Notes under the pieces: model-generated
What the model saw: only the letters and a program-made list of their open reading frames with translations
The model's database searches: none
What the model was told of the DNA's origin: nothing
In this document: in pieces, positions 22,251 to 34,538 of the stretch
How the letters are laid out: every line of letters starts with the position of its first letter
Numbering within the stretch: the stretch's first letter is position 1
Translations under genes and position numbers: made by a program
Assembly: GCA_038030265.1 (NCBI GenBank)
Contig: CM075942.1
Coordinates: 682,001 to 746,000 of the forward strand
From: Corythucha ciliata
Taxonomy: Eukaryota > Arthropoda > Insecta > Hemiptera > Tingidae
Length of the DNA stretch: 64,000 nucleotides
Reading direction: 5' to 3'

Positions 22251-23671
22251 GCCGGCAGAGCCCTGCACGCCGGGGTAAGCCTAGATACACCAGAGGGTCG
22301 GCCGGTACCCTGGGAGTCCGTTTAAGGCGCACTTTACCCTTTGCGCCACGCAGGCCTTAGGCACGGACCGCACACCGTAGCCTTGAGGGATGAAAGGGAA
22401 GGGGGAAAGGTTAATACGAGCGAGTTAAGGACAGGGGAACGCTCGAATATCAAGACCCCGTGAGGAAGTCAATCCCTCACCCTGAACTAGTCCGACACAG
22501 GATTCTAGCCCTTTAATTCTAGAGTTTTTGTTTTATTGGCATTTTTCTCACCCTATCTGCGAACCAGGACAGAGTAGCTATGGATAGCTGAAAGTCTGAA
22601 GTTGGAACGGAGACTAGAGCGCACTTCTTTGCATCCTGGGCGCATCTCAAGTCTGCCGGTGGAATCCATTTTTTGGTGTGCATTGTATTTTCCGCCGGGC
22701 GCTTGAATTAATTGCCGGTATGATTCACTTTTTTGCCAGGAATTTTTCCTTTCTTGACGGGCGGAAAAATCGCAAAAAAAAAAAAAAAAAAAATTGAAAT
22801 GACCGCCGCTGAAAGTTGCCGCTGGAATGTCTAGAAAGCAACCCCTTCATCCGCCTCTGCCGTCATTGATAAATAAATAGATGGTAACAATTCTCCGAAG
22901 CCCCCGTGCTGGCAATAGCGACCGTGGGGGCTATTGCTACGCTCCTGCGTACGTGCAATGCAGTGACATTAAATTCAGCACCGAAGTTCTAAAGGAAAAA
23001 ATAAAAATAAAAAGCGGGGGGACACTCCTGAGAATTGAGAATCCGGCCGCGAATTTCCCAGGTGACTTATCTACTATTATAGCCTAACAAATAGATAACT
23101 TTTTTCTTTCTCGCTTGTAATGTATGCTTAACGGTTTCATGCTTCCTTTGTATATCACGAAGGTCTCAAGAAGAAACGAAGAGAAGTGGCAATCTTGTAG
23201 AAATTAACTTTTATCCTTAAGTATCACACTCCCTTATCCCCCTCGAGTGCTTTTTTTAAACATTCAAATCACCTGTACAGCTTCACCCCACACACCCGGC
23301 CATTCACTCATGATATACAAATTTCTGCCCCTGATTGATTGTCATGATTTCCTCTTTATACGAGTCAGTTAAGTCAGGCAGGTTGTTTTCCAAGCCAATC
23401 ATCCACTGTCACTATACGTTGCAGGAACATTTTCGACAGTTAACTCATTAAAAACCGAGAGTTGGGTGCATCGTGACTCGAGCAGTATCTTTCGTGTTTT
23501 AATTCGATATAAATATATTTGTAAGTCTTATTAGCTGTTTTGGTGAGGAACCAATTATTGAGTATCGTCATGACGAACTCTTCCTGCATTTAGCTTATGA
23601 CGGTATCTCGCTCACTTACTGGGCGTCTTGCTTGTGTGTCGGTGAAATCCTTCGTTATGGACAACCACGGT
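22251..23671. other. LINE 5' flank and noncoding sequence
   Basis: 22251-22500 is probably the LINE 5' UTR (GC-rich, same base composition). 22775-22793 is an A run. 23100-23670 is AT-rich; no gene recognised. Confidence 0.35.
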
Positions 23672-24984
23672 TTAACCCATTAATTACCAACTTATTTTTT
23701 TTTCTAAATTTTATTTTTTTTTGCTTATACGTGTTGTATGGTATCGTAATAATGCTACCAGACAGTTTTTATATTTTTATTACTTATTGTAAGGAGAGAG
23801 GGGGGTGTCCTCAAACGAGGACAGTGGTAAATGATGGGGTATCAAGCCTCCGGGCAAGTGGGGTATCTGTGACTTCTCTCAGGGGGGTGATCGAAACTCC
23901 TCCCCCTCAATACTCCACACCAACTGCCTACCCCTCCCATCCACGATGTTAAGAGCGATTTGACCAGCTCCGGGGGGGGGGGATTCCGCTGCCCCCCTCC
24001 TATCTGTGATCGGCCCATAATGACTCCGGGATTATTCATGATTGAAATTTTGCAAGACACTAGGTATCTATTCCAGCAAAAAAGAAAATACGGCGAATAA
24101 ACAAGTATTTTCAGTGTAATCGTTGTTTCGCATGGTACGAAGCGAAGCGCTTTTTACATAGCGTAATGTTGCATTTTTTGCAATAACGTTCTTCGCTTTG
24201 AGTTACGAATTCGCGTTGTTTCTATTTTGGACATAAAGGGGCTGATGCCATCGGTTCTGAAGCTGTCCTAAGGTTGGGACAATCGGCTTCTTGACAGAGT
24301 ACGTTCCAAGGTGCTCTTGTCCGAGCGAAGTTTTATTTTAAGTCAAAGAAACTTCACACACGAAACCGAGCAATTCCTGTTTTTCGTCATGGGCGGTACT
24401 CATTGTGTACTACATGAGCGTTTACCATTCGTCATTTCTTAGATGTAGAATGTAGAACCCTGGTAAAAAGGTACCAGTAGTCCAGTACCACTTTTGTCAA
24501 TTTTGACCGTTATGTGATATATTTTGAGGCCAAACAACTGTGATCATTGAAGGTGACCATAATGAAACTGTAGAATTTGAAGACATTTGGCTGGGCAGTT
24601 CCCTTGGCGGTTGTCTCAATCGTGTCAATCTTTATGGCTATTACTTGTTGATACATTTTTGTCCATGTACCACTAGAAAATCAAGGCAAATTGTGTCAAG
24701 TATAATACGGGGCACAGGCCCAACAATGGCAAATGTTGGTGACCCTTCCACCAGCCAACTCTCGGGCTCGGATACCCAAGGTACTGGGACCTAGAGAACC
24801 AGTGACCACCGCATCTCATCATCACCGTCACGCTCTCATCGTCGACTTCGCTCTCCGAGCCTCTACCAGACCGCCGCTTGTTCCCGTCCGCGGAATCTCT
24901 GAGCTCTAGGTCCCGGTGCCCCCACCTTTCCGAACAATACGGGTATCACTCTCCATCTCACATTTCACCTGTAAAAGTCCCCAC

Positions 24985-25150
24985 CGCCACCGGTAACGTG
25001 TCAGTTTTGACCAGCTTGCACGGCTGACGGGGAGTGGGGTGGAGAAAACCAGGATCTGCACGTGCCGGGTCACTTCCCGGCCGCCAAGTCCAGCATTCCC
25101 GGTACTGCGCCCTAAAGGGCGTTCCACCGGGGCGGGAAGAAGGCAAGTAT
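24985..25150. repeat. Dispersed GC-rich repeat, copy 2 (reversed relative to 17041-17205)
   Basis: Shares GACCAGCTTGCACGG and, reversed, CACTTCCCGG/GTGCCGGGTCAC with copy 1. Origin unknown. Confidence 0.5.
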
Positions 25151-25337
25151 AATACATGATTCCCCAATGTCTTCACACGCCGACTCAGCTCGCTTCCGGG
25201 ATCGGATAAAGATCATGGAAGGTATTGGGGGGATTCTTTTTTTATAATGCTCTTTGCAACAATTTCTCTCTTCCAAGTTCTCACACCAAATCAAATTATT
25301 ACTTCAGTATATGGCGAGGAGGGGGAACCTGTTTACC

Positions 25338-25643
25338 CCGGTATTTACCACTGTCCTATTCTGAGGACACTAATTAAAAAATCGTTAATTTCTCAGTTGT
25401 GTGAGTCACACAATGAGAGAAACACATGTTTATGGCGTTCTGGGCACTCTATTTCATTAGAAAAGTAGGCGTATATAAGTATAAAAATTGCGAGGTGGCT
25501 TTGAGCGAATTTTAAAATTCGCCAAAATTTTTTTCACTTTTTGCAAATGAAAATTTTAATTTTGGCTAAACCACTTTTGATAAAATTCCACAAAATTCCT
25601 GAAATTCGAGTGTCCTCAAAATAGGACAGTGGTAATTAATGGG
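25338..25643. mobile_element. 306-bp piggyBac-type MITE
   Basis: Ends match over about 35 bp: left CCCCGGTATTTACCACTGTCC then TATTCTGAGGACACT; right, reverse-complemented, CCCATTAATTACCACTGTCC then TATTTTGAGGACACT. TTAA follows the right end; the left target is decayed (TTTA). Confidence 0.65.
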
Positions 25644-25730
25644 TTAATCAATTTTGGCAGTGCAGTAGGGATTCTTTCGTTTGTTTGGCGATTTCCACGA
25701 TTTGGCGTTTTTCTCATTTTCAGCTGCAGT

Positions 25731-28700
25731 TTAGCCATTTTTTAGCAGCAAATTAGCCGGGATCCAAAATCTTTTTTGAATCATGGCCTGAAGAAGCGAG
25801 GGGCCTGGGTGTAAGTATGTTTGGTGGTAGTAATCGACCATTAGGTTAGTGAAATGTGAGTTAGCTGGCAGAAAAACCGGATGCTTTCGAGACTCACTCA
25901 AGTCGAAGTTTTTAAGCCTCCCGCCCACTCTCCAGACACCCGCCTCATCTTGGAACGGGGAAAGATTTCGAAAGGTTTTTAGAAATTTGTTAACGCTCGA
26001 GTTGCCCTTTTCCAGAAAGAAATACGACTGGACACTTTTGACGCAACAGGTCAGTGCGAACTGGATGTCTTGACATTGTAAGGGACCAATGCGTTTATCT
26101 TCTCTGTGGCGGTGGTTGTGGATTCCACGGCGAAGCACCGCAACTACCTGAAGAAGTCGATAATAAGACGAAAATCTTGACATCCAAGTGACGAAGAAAG
26201 GTGGTTGTTCCACAACTGAAGCGCTAACAGAGTTCATCTGGAAGTTTCTGATCCAAGTCCATGCCAAGCCTCCACAGTTCTTGAATGAAATTCTTCATCA
26301 GAAGAACGGTAGGAAATAAGAATCCCAGGACGTCATAGATCGCGGATACGGCGGAGAGGATGACTCGCTTCGTGTAAATGAGAGGGGGAGCTTTGATCGA
26401 GTAGCTAAAGCAGTCACTTGCCGGGTCCCATTGCAGACCCAAAACCTTGAATGATACGTTTTCTTCCGATGAGAGGCTAATAGGAGTCATTTGTGCTGCT
26501 GACGATTCATTTTCATGGCCGATCAATTGTGGGCAGTTGCTTGCCCATTTACTGAGCTCGAAGCCCCCTCTTCTCATCAGAGCAATAAGTTGCTGTTTCA
26601 AATGAAGAGCTTCTTCAAGGCTGTCACATCCGGTTACGACGTCGTCGATGTAAATGTCTCTTTCAATTACTTTTGCTGCATTAGGGAAGTGTGCACCTTC
26701 GTCTAAGCACAACTGTCGGATTACTCGAAGAGCCTGAAAGGGTGAGGAACTGAGACCATAAGTAACCGTACTTAAGTAGTTCGTAAGTACTTTTGCGTTT
26801 GAAGGTTGGGATCGCCAGAGGATATGATGGGCTCGATCTTCGGGATGAACTAGGATATTTCGATACATTTTTACAATGTCGCAGATTAAAACGACGAAAG
26901 CAAAATGTTTCTTATGTCATTTTGAAGTTTTTCTCCTACCATTAAATAATCGTTCAAGGAGCCGTTTGGTGTGTTGGCGCTTCCGTCGAATACCACTCGT
27001 AGCTTAGTTTTGTTGCGGTCGTCTTTTACGACCGAGTGATGAGGAATGACAAAGTTCGAGGGGACATAAATTTTGGTCATGTGTCCTAGTTCGACGTATT
27101 CCTGCATAAAGGCGTTATATTGAAGCTTGAGACTCGGATTTTTAAGGAGTTTGTTCTCGAGGTTGAGGAATCGCTTAGATGCCGATTGAAACGACGAAGA
27201 AAAATCAGGAACATCGCTTTTAAACGGTAGTCTGACGACGTAGCGACCACATGAGAGCCGATAGTGAGTGTGAGTAAAATGAGTTTCACACGCATCGTCT
27301 TCTGGATTTTTAATTTTGTCGTGCGATGGCTCTTCGATTTCCTAAAAGCGCTTTAGGCTTTCGTTAAGACCTTGATAATCATCAACGAGTGCCACGAGAG
27401 AAGTACCTTGAGGTTCCACGGAAAATTTTCCCATTACAATGTGACCAAACACTGATGGGAAGAGTTTTGGGCTCGATGGGTCGATCGCCACGACCGTACC
27501 TGTCCAAATGTCCCCAAAAATATCGGCACCAATCAGAAAATCAATGGGTGAAGATTTCCAAAAATTGGGATCTGCCAGTTCGAAGCTGAGGCATTTTTGC
27601 CAGACGTGGGGAGGGATGGTCACATTCGGTAGGAAATTCGTAATATTGTGAACAACGACAGCTGCAGTCTTGAATACGTCAGTTGATGTGCAGGGACTAA
27701 TCTCGATTTGTGCTTGGTGTTTAGCTCCGCCAAACGGCGTCTGGCCGATGCCAGAGATTCGAATAGGACATGGCGACAATGAGAGGCCAAGACGATTTGC
27801 ACACCTATTCGTGATGAATGTGTGTTGGCTGCCACTGTCCACAACCAGACGAATGTTTTGGTAAATTCCACGAGCGTCTTTAATTCGAGCTAGAGCTGTT
27901 CCCAAAATGACTTGATTCGATAGAGAAGAATTAGTTTGAAGGGAGACGTCGTTTGACTGAGCGCAGGCGACAGCACTGACACTTTCTGAAGCAGATGTTT
28001 CATTAGAAGCATTTCTATTCGGTTGCGAAGTCTGAAGTGGCACGGACGACGGAGATTGGGAGCCATCGGATGGAATTGACGAAGACGAGGGAGAAAATGC
28101 TGGCTCTTTGTGTAACATCGAGTGATGTTTGCGTTTACAGATGCGGCATGACCATTTTGATTGGCATTGGTAAATATTGTGATTTGATGAAAGACAATTT
28201 CGACACCCAGACCAATCTCGAAAGAACTGATGCGTTGATCGACTGAAGATTTGATAAACTTCATACACTTTGGAATGGGGTGAAAACTCTGACTGCAAAC
28301 GAAGCATTTTGTATGTTTTTGTTGAAAAGGTTTATCTGATGAACCGTGAGAGAGAAGAACAGAGTGTGTTCGTGCGGGTTTAGGATTTTTGTGAAAAGTC
28401 GAGAGAGTTGCCGAATTAGTTGATGTGGCTTGTCCCGCAAATTGTAAGGCAGCGACTCTTTCTTTAACGAAGTCGACTAGGTCCTTAAAAGTCGGAAACT
28501 GAGTACCCTTGTTAGCGATTTCGAACTTTTCTCGCGTTTGGGTGTCTAGTGTTCTAATGGCCAAATAGAAAAGAACAAATTCCCCTTCATTTGGTATGTT
28601 TAAGAGTTTAAACGCCGATATACTGTCTGAAACTTTGACGAGGAATTGTTTTAGAGACTCAAGATTTTGCTTTCCCTGATGTGGCTTGAAGTTTAGAAGC

Positions 28701-29336
28701 TGGTCCAAATAATTAGTCGCGAGCAGCCTTTTGTTTTCAAAAGTGTCGCACAAGGATTTCCAGGCCAGAGGATAATTTCCGTCTTCGATTGGGAAAGAGG
28801 AAATGATAACCGATGCAGCCCCACTCAGGGAAGACGAAAGATACAAGAATTTTTGCATGTTTGTTAACGACGTATCGTTATGGACTAGAGATTGAAAAGT
28901 GTCTCTGAATTTTGGCCAATTTAGCATTTCCCCGTCGAACTTAGGCAAAGATATTGTTGGGAGGTATGATTTAGATTCACTCAGTACAGTGGAATTGGCA
29001 AACGTAGGGAGAGATGGTGTTTGAATCCAACGACGTGAAAATCGTATTTGCTTCGTAATAATATCTACGTAATTTTTTGAACAATGTTTTATCGGATTCC
29101 GTGGGAAAAGAAGAAACACCAGTCGTTTCTTCGCTATCATAGATGTCAATTAGTTCCTCCCAAATTGATTCAAATTTAGAAAAAAATTTTTCCAGCGCTC
29201 GGAACATCCCCTTGAACGTAGCGGAATTGGAAGGATTCGCCTTTGCCTGTTGTCCTTCTTCACGAATGGATTGCACTTCCATTGCTGCCGCATTCAATTT
29301 TTTCTTTAAAGACGCTTTCACGTGTTCCGATGTCAT
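25731..29336 (-). pseudogene. BEL/Pao gag-pol polyprotein, multiple frameshifts and an internal deletion
   Basis: Starts MTSEHVKASLKKKLNAA at 29336 (helical N-terminus). DUF1759 spans ~28980-28430 (LPKFDGEMLNWPKFRDTF, FEIANKGTQFPTFKDLVDF). Zinc-binding CRNCLSSNHNIYQC and CRICKRKHHSMLH lie at ~28205-28110. Protease DUF1758 has VVDSGSQHTF (~27840) and LIGADIFGDIW. RT has LRVVFDGSA (~27005), VTYGLSSSPFQALRV (~26765) and RDIYIDDVVTG (~26645). A pre-integrase segment with GVWRVGGRLKNF and HPGPSLLQAMIQKRFW lies at 25935-25745. Frame changes occur near 29015, 28215, 27340, 27110 and 26890. The RNase H region is absent between the RT thumb (26230) and the integrase segment. Not functional. Confidence 0.87.
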
Positions 29337-29659
29337 ATCGCGAAGTGAGGTAGAATTTTAAATAATTAATAAATTTGTCCGCGATACGATTTTAGTTTAA
29401 GACCGTTAAGTTGGAGAGGACGAAGGGGAGAGAAAGGAGCATGAGATAAAGTAAAATAGTCTTAGAGTGAGAATGATGAGAAAGGAGTGGTGAACAGAGT
29501 TTGTCTTACCTATCGCGAATGAACTTTGAACTACGAATGAAAAGTAACAATAATTTTCTTCCTTTTTTTTGCTAAACAAGAAATTAAATTCTATTGAAAT
29601 AAGTAATTTGCCGATAATAAACAAACGAATTTAAAAACCACGCTCTGCTACCAAAATTT

Positions 29660-30238
29660 TGTATACGACGAGAACGGAAACGAAAACTCTTACCCGATTC
29701 CAGGGGTATTGAATTATTAGCTGAAAGGAAGAATCCTGTAAGTTGATCTCTTCACGGCCTGACAAGTTCACGTCTTCGAGGTGGGTGATAAGTCGACAAT
29801 AAACCGAGACCAAATAATCGTGCGAATTTATTGCGGTGCGACTTCGAGAAGATGAATATTTACAACGGTACAGTATAGTAGAAGTAGAAAAATAGGCGTA
29901 CAGAAGGTGAATTGATTGGCCCTGGTCAGGAAAGGGGGGGGTGTTATACATTGCCAAGAAGAGTAGATAATTATTGGTTAACTTAAATTACTTACGGCCA
30001 GCGGTTGACTTAATTGAAGGAAATTGATAATTTCGTGAAAGGCAACAATGTGCGAACACAACGTAGGGCGACAGTCCTCAATCCCGAGCGGCGCGAATAG
30101 AGAAAAAGGGAAAAGGGCAGTTTCGAGTTGCCACATAGAGATAAAGTTCGCCCGCTCCCACTCAGAAGGTATGAAATAATGTAGTAGCGACGGGAGGAGG
30201 AGTTATATAGTACTATGTGTTATTAGATGGCGTTAACA
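29660..30238 (-). repeat. Probable 5' LTR of the BEL/Pao element with primer binding site
   Basis: On the minus strand the sequence just before gag contains TTGGTAGCAGAGCGTGG (~29639-29655), a typical BEL/Pao primer-binding-site region. The segment upstream begins TGTTAACG (30238) and ends near GTATACA (29660), suggesting a TG...CA LTR of ~580 bp with a TATATAA box close to its start. No second LTR is available to confirm the limits. Confidence 0.55.
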
Positions 30239-30968
30239 CTACTTTCAAAAACAATAATAGCATAATTGTTCCCTCTAGCTCTCGCCAATCTGGTTCTCCT
30301 CAAGACAGTAGCGGAAGAGCAGATTCTTTCTTGCCCGACTCACGAAATGTACCTAGAGCCACTTTCAAATTCCCTAAAAATGAGACCAATAGGTCTTGCG
30401 GTCACAAGTGGTTCAGAGATTACCCTTGGCTACACTACGTAGAGAAAACTGATAGTGTTATTTGCTTCGAATGCTCACGCGCCAAGAGCAAAGGTCTTTC
30501 GCTGCATGTTTGGGAGGAAGCTTTCATTTCCAAAGGCTTCCGAAACTGGAAGAGAGCTACCGAGAAATTTCAGGCACATGCCAAAAGCCACCAACACCTC
30601 CAGTCGATTTCATTTCTTATTCAGATGAAACAAGGGACAAATGATATATCCTCGTTGTTATGTGCCCAGTCAGCTGCCCAGCAAAAAGATACTCAAGTTG
30701 TGCTGAGAACCGTAGTAAGTTCATTGCGGTATTTAGCATGTGAAGGCCTCGCTTTAAGGGGACACAAAGATTGTGAGGGAAATTTTCTGTCCCTTCTCAA
30801 AGAAAGGGCCCTCGACGTACCACAATTGACCTTGACAATTTGAGAGGCCATTGTTTTGACGGGGCTTCCATTGAAGGTGTGAAGATTGAACGGTGTGCAG
30901 AAAAAGATTAAAGACGCCCAAGAAAAGTCTTTTTTTGTCCATTGTTCAAACCACTCCTTGGAACTAGT
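30239..30968 (+). pseudogene. hAT transposase N-terminal fragment (TTF-type zinc finger, ZMYM1-like)
   Basis: Open to 30843, then readable with a frame change to ~30960. Motifs: CGHKWFRDYPWLHYV then VICFECSRAKSKGL (the TTF/BED-like Cys finger), FRNWKRATEKFQAHAKSHQH, SLRYLACEGLALRGH. Further on come RGHCFDGAS and FFVHCSNHSLEL, hallmark strings of ZMYM1/DUF4371 hAT proteins. The dimerisation domain and last catalytic residue are missing. The BEL/Pao LTR abuts the left side, so BEL may have inserted in this hAT copy. A hAT-like terminal sequence (CAGGGGTGGGCAA) begins directly after it. Confidence 0.8.
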
Positions 30969-33081
30969 CAGGGGTGGGCAAGATACTTGAGTATTTAAAA
31001 TACTTTGTATTTTAAATACAAAATACGTATTTTGTAATTCTATTTAAATACTTATGGAAAAGTATTTGTATTTCTGTATTTAAAATACATTTTTGAAAGT
31101 ATTTTGGGCTTTGTATTTGAATACATTTTCAAAAGTATTTTGTATTTCACACTCAACGAAAATACAAATACAAATAATTTTAATTTCAACGTTCTTTAGT
31201 TTCCACTTCTTCGCCACCATTCACCAGTATAACCTAACTTAGTGACACCATATTTGGCACAAAAACCCGGTGTAATAACAGCCTTCGATTGACGTTTTCA
31301 TTTTTCGAAAAAGTGGAGAGGGAAGGGTAGTCACGGTGGGAGGTGGAAGTTCCGAATTCCTTGTTAGCACAACTGCTGCAAAAATGATGCTAGCGGATGG
31401 AAACTTTGCACAAAAATGGATCATACAGAGCCCTAGCCTACAAGTACACAAAGCTGTACAAGTAAACAAGACTCGTGGCAATTATTGCGAAAAACAACGC
31501 TAATTCAAGTTTAAACTGGACCTAAATGGCAAATTCACAACTCAAATGGCGAAAAATCGCCTATTAATAATAAAAAAAAGAGAATAGATAATATGCTAAT
31601 GGGGACCTTGCACATTTTTCAAAAGTTGGTGTTGCTTAAAGAGGGCTCTTCCACAAGTCTATTGCTCACATTAAACTTCAAAATCAGTGAATGATGCTTT
31701 TTTAGTGAATTTTCAAAAATTTTGAGTGGGGGTTCGATTACGTAAAAACTTACTTATTGAAATTGATGATGCGGGGAAGAGGGGGTTAGATACGTTTACT
31801 GGAAATACATTTTTCATGTTATTTGTAACCAAACAATTTTAGAGTTCCCTCAAATGCTTCACAAGTAAGTATTTACGTCATTTCTCCTCGCACCATCCAT
31901 CCCCTTCTGAAGAACTTTGAAACTTTTTTAAAAATCTTAAAACGCACCAATCGGGTTGCATCTTCCGTTGTTATCCTTCAGTTCACGGGTCAAATCACCG
32001 GTATGCTTTTCTCCCCAATCTGAGATTCATGCAAGTTCCCCATTCGCTGCAAAATTATCAGAAAACGATATTTCACAGCTGAAATGAAGAAAAATCAACA
32101 ATTCGCAGCTGAAATTGAGAAAACGAAATTCTGTATAGCTTCTGAAAGAATCGACGCTCAAACTGAGAAACAGCGCTAATTCGTAGACAAAAATTGCTCA
32201 CGCGGGCTAAAACCTGAAAAAACTATACGCGGCTAGAATTGACAAAAATATTAATTAGCGGGGTCAACTTTAAGAAAAACACTAATTTTCAACTCAAACT
32301 GAGAAAAAAGTGCTAATTGGCTGCTAAAAAATGGCTAAACTGCAGCTGAAAATGAGGAAAACGCCAAATCGTGGCTAAAATGGAGGAAAATCGCCAAACA
32401 AACGAAAGAATCCCTACTGCACTGCTAAAATTGATTAAAAGTGCTATCCCTTGGCCAAAATTGGTTAAAGTTGTAGCGTGCCAACAGCTAACAAACCTCA
32501 ATTTTTATTTTAAAAAATAACAAATATTCACATAAGTCACAAACACACACACAACACAATAAACAACATAAGTCAGTTTGATCGCGAGTTCGTATTTTCC
32601 GAATTTTTCATTGTCGTTATAAATAAGATCTCTAAATTTTTCGTTGGCCGTTATTTTGAATACCGAAGAGAGCGCGACCCACAAAGTCACTAAACCTTGA
32701 AAAATTGACAAAACGCAAATGCGTAGCTTCTGTTCGAGGCTAAAATTAAACAATAAACGCTAATCCATAGCAAACGTTGAATGAAAAATACCAACGTGGG
32801 ACTGAAGTGCAAAAAAAACCAGCTAGTATTGAAAAATTCACTGTAATTAGCCTGTCATAAATAAATAAAAACTCTCGTTTTCACCTCAAATTGGGAAAAA
32901 GTGTTATTCCCGGCTAAAATTTGAGGAAATCACGAATTCGTGGCAGAAAAATTAAGGTAATTCGCGAATTCACAGATTAGAAACGCTTCAAAGCAGCTAA
33001 AGTTGAAAAAAACGCGAATTTACGGCTAAAATTGAGGAAAATAATCGCGGATAAAGTGTGTTGGAATTTCTAATTCCGCCT
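30969..33081. repeat. Duplicated segment copy 1 (hAT-like end, AT-rich body, minisatellite)
   Basis: Colinear with 36482-39744 over its whole length. Begins CAGGGGTGGGCAAGATACTT, a hAT-type end, followed by TATTTAAAATAC-rich sequence to ~31190, a unique ~360-bp block, then degenerate minisatellite. Differs from copy 2 by a 441-bp MITE (31601-32041) and by lacking the tRNA array. Confidence 0.88.
31601..32041. mobile_element. 441-bp MITE with a matching empty site in the duplicate segment
   Basis: Ends GGGGACCTTGCA / TGCAAGTTCCCC (11 of 12 paired). The flanks read GCTAAT[element]ATTCGCTGC, while copy 2 has GCTAATTCGCTGC at 38852-38864, showing the pre-insertion sequence and a 2-bp (AT) duplication. 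No coding capacity. Superfamily unclear from a 2-bp duplication. Confidence 0.82.
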
Positions 33082-33350
33082 TCCAGCTTTAAATATGAGC
33101 TATTTTTCTCATTTTTATCCGTGAATTAGCACTTCTTAATTTTGGCCACGAATATGCGATTTTATCCCATTTAGCCATGCGCGTTAGCGCTTTTTCCTCA
33201 TTATATCAACGAATTAGCCATTTTTCTTAATTTTAGCGGTAAACTGCGAATTTATGTAGCTAAAATTGAGAAACGCCACTAATTCGTTGCTGAAAATGAG
33301 GGAAAAACGCTAACTCATCGTTTAAATGTGAAAAAATCGCAAATTCTTGT
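32042..33350 (-). repeat. Degenerate ~30-bp minisatellite, block 1
   Basis: Variants of GCTAATTCGCGGCTAAAATT + GAGAAAAAGC recur about every 30 bp; orientation flips around 33090-33240. No ORF. The same family forms blocks at 38850-42600, 51600-52107 and 52750-53912. Confidence 0.85.
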
Positions 33351-33399
33351 CGAAAAAACAAGTAATTTCTTCCTGTTTCAGCAGCCTTAAGACGGCACT

Positions 33400-33760
33400 G
33401 AGTGGTACACTCAGTGTGGCAAGGCGCGAATGATCAGTTTGGCCATTTTTGGCGCGCGAATGATAGATTTTTGAATTTTCAGGGTAGGCATTATCTGTTT
33501 TAGGCTTTTCCAGGGCTTGAATCGTCAGTTTAGCAATTTTTAGGCCTAGTAGAGTCAGTTTAATCATGGAGCGGGAATCACCAGTTCGAATAATTTTAGT
33601 TGCGCATACAATCAGCTTAGCCTTTAGGCATTTTCAAGGCGTGAATCCTCAGTTTTGCCATTTTGGGGCGCGAATACAGCCAGTATTTAGAACGCCAAAC
33701 CAAGGTGTCATTTTTGGCGCATAAATGGTCAGTTCGACAACTTTGTGCGAGCGGATGGTC
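33400..33760 (+). repeat. Second ~30-bp minisatellite family
   Basis: Units like GGCGCGAATNATCAGTTTAG + CCATTTTT repeat about every 30 bp; a reversed block occurs at ~50960-51190. Word content overlaps with the first family, suggesting common origin. Confidence 0.7.
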
Positions 33761-34208
33761 GATTTAGCCAGTTTCAGTGCGGGAGTCATGATCTTTTTCA
33801 GGTTTTTATTCCTTCATTATATATCACATAGAGGGGGGGGGGGCATCTGGATTTGGTTTTGCAAGTTTCCAAAAGCGTGTAAAGCTCTCATCCGCACAAA
33901 AAGTTGAATCTGTTGTTTTTAATATTTTCCCATGGTAATAATGTTTCAAATAATTTCCATTCTAATGCATGTAGAGAAATCCGCGTCCTATTTCACCACC
34001 GCCATTTACGGCTCGTGCGTGTATCCTTATTTTAAACAAAATTATCCTTCCAGTTACTCATAAACTTGAACCTTAAACATTCGATGATAAAATTCACCGC
34101 TTGGGAACGGAATGTGAAGTTAATTGAAAAGAAAATCATGTGTTTCACTGCTCAAGATGTGAGAAATTCATTTTTATGTTAGTAGTCGCATGTAGCGTGA
34201 TTTTACAG

Positions 34209-34538
34209 ATTCTCCAATGTCCAGTAGATTTTCAAAATTAAGCCCTACGCGGGCGGGCAAAGGGTTGAACAGCTCAAAAACGGTACGAGACATGTTCTAT
34301 AAAGAGTTTAACACGCGATCTCAGGAAAATAATTCTCGTTCTCGTTTTCATTTTTTTTTTTTTTTTTTTAAAGAATCAAGCCGACCAAACAGTTTCGGAC
34401 TTAGTTCAGCTTGCCCATTTCATTGTGCCGGTTGATGAAAAAGCGCTGCTCTTGATGATTCAAATCCTCGAAACTGGTTTCCCTCCTGAATCATTGCATG
34501 ATTGCTACGAGGAAATTGTGAATAATCTACAAAGATAA
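34209..34538 (+). CDS. Small two-exon protein, MOZART1-like candidate (~76 aa)
   Basis: A 3' splice site (TTTTACAG, ending 34208) precedes an ATG at 34217. Exon 1 34217-34282 reads MSSRFSKLSPTRAGKGLNSS + KT, then GT; the intron (34283-34373) ends in a T19 tract and AAAG; exon 2 34374-34538 reads NQADQTVSDLVQLAHF, VPVDEKALLLMIQILETG, FPPESLHDCYEEI, with stop TAA at 34536-34538. The two-helix pattern 'ALLLMIQILETGFPPESL' resembles the second half of mitotic-spindle organizing protein 1 (γ-tubulin complex recruiter, ~70-80 aa). The intron size fits the other genes here. The donor choice is uncertain: exon 1 stays open to a 36-residue reading, and a later donor is possible. Host gene likely; identity tentative. 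Confidence 0.45.

Larger units (their letters stand above)
23676..25643. mobile_element. piggyBac-type nonautonomous element(s) with TTAA boundaries
   Basis: The outer ends are CCCATTAATTACCA (23676) and TGGTAATTAATGGG (ending 25643), a 14-bp perfect inverted repeat, each flanked by TTAA (23672-23675 and 25644-25647), the piggyBac target. Internally, related ends occur at ~23816-23840 (GGACAGTGGTAAATGATGGGG) and ~25338-25360 (CCCCGGTATTTACCACTGTCC). So the interval may be one 1968-bp element or two short MITEs (23676-23840 and 25338-25643) that bracket unrelated sequence. No transposase is present. The interior carries GC-rich repeat copy 2 (~24985-25150). Confidence 0.7.
25731..30238 (-). 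mobile_element. BEL/Pao LTR retrotransposon, decayed, 3' end missing
   Basis: Minus-strand order: 5' LTR, primer binding site, gag (DUF1759), CCHC, aspartic protease (DUF1758), RT, then a jump to the integrase N-terminal region; RNase H is deleted at about 26225 and the integrase core and 3' LTR are missing beyond 25731, where minisatellite-like sequence begins. The order and the two DUF domains are diagnostic of BEL/Pao. Confidence 0.87.
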
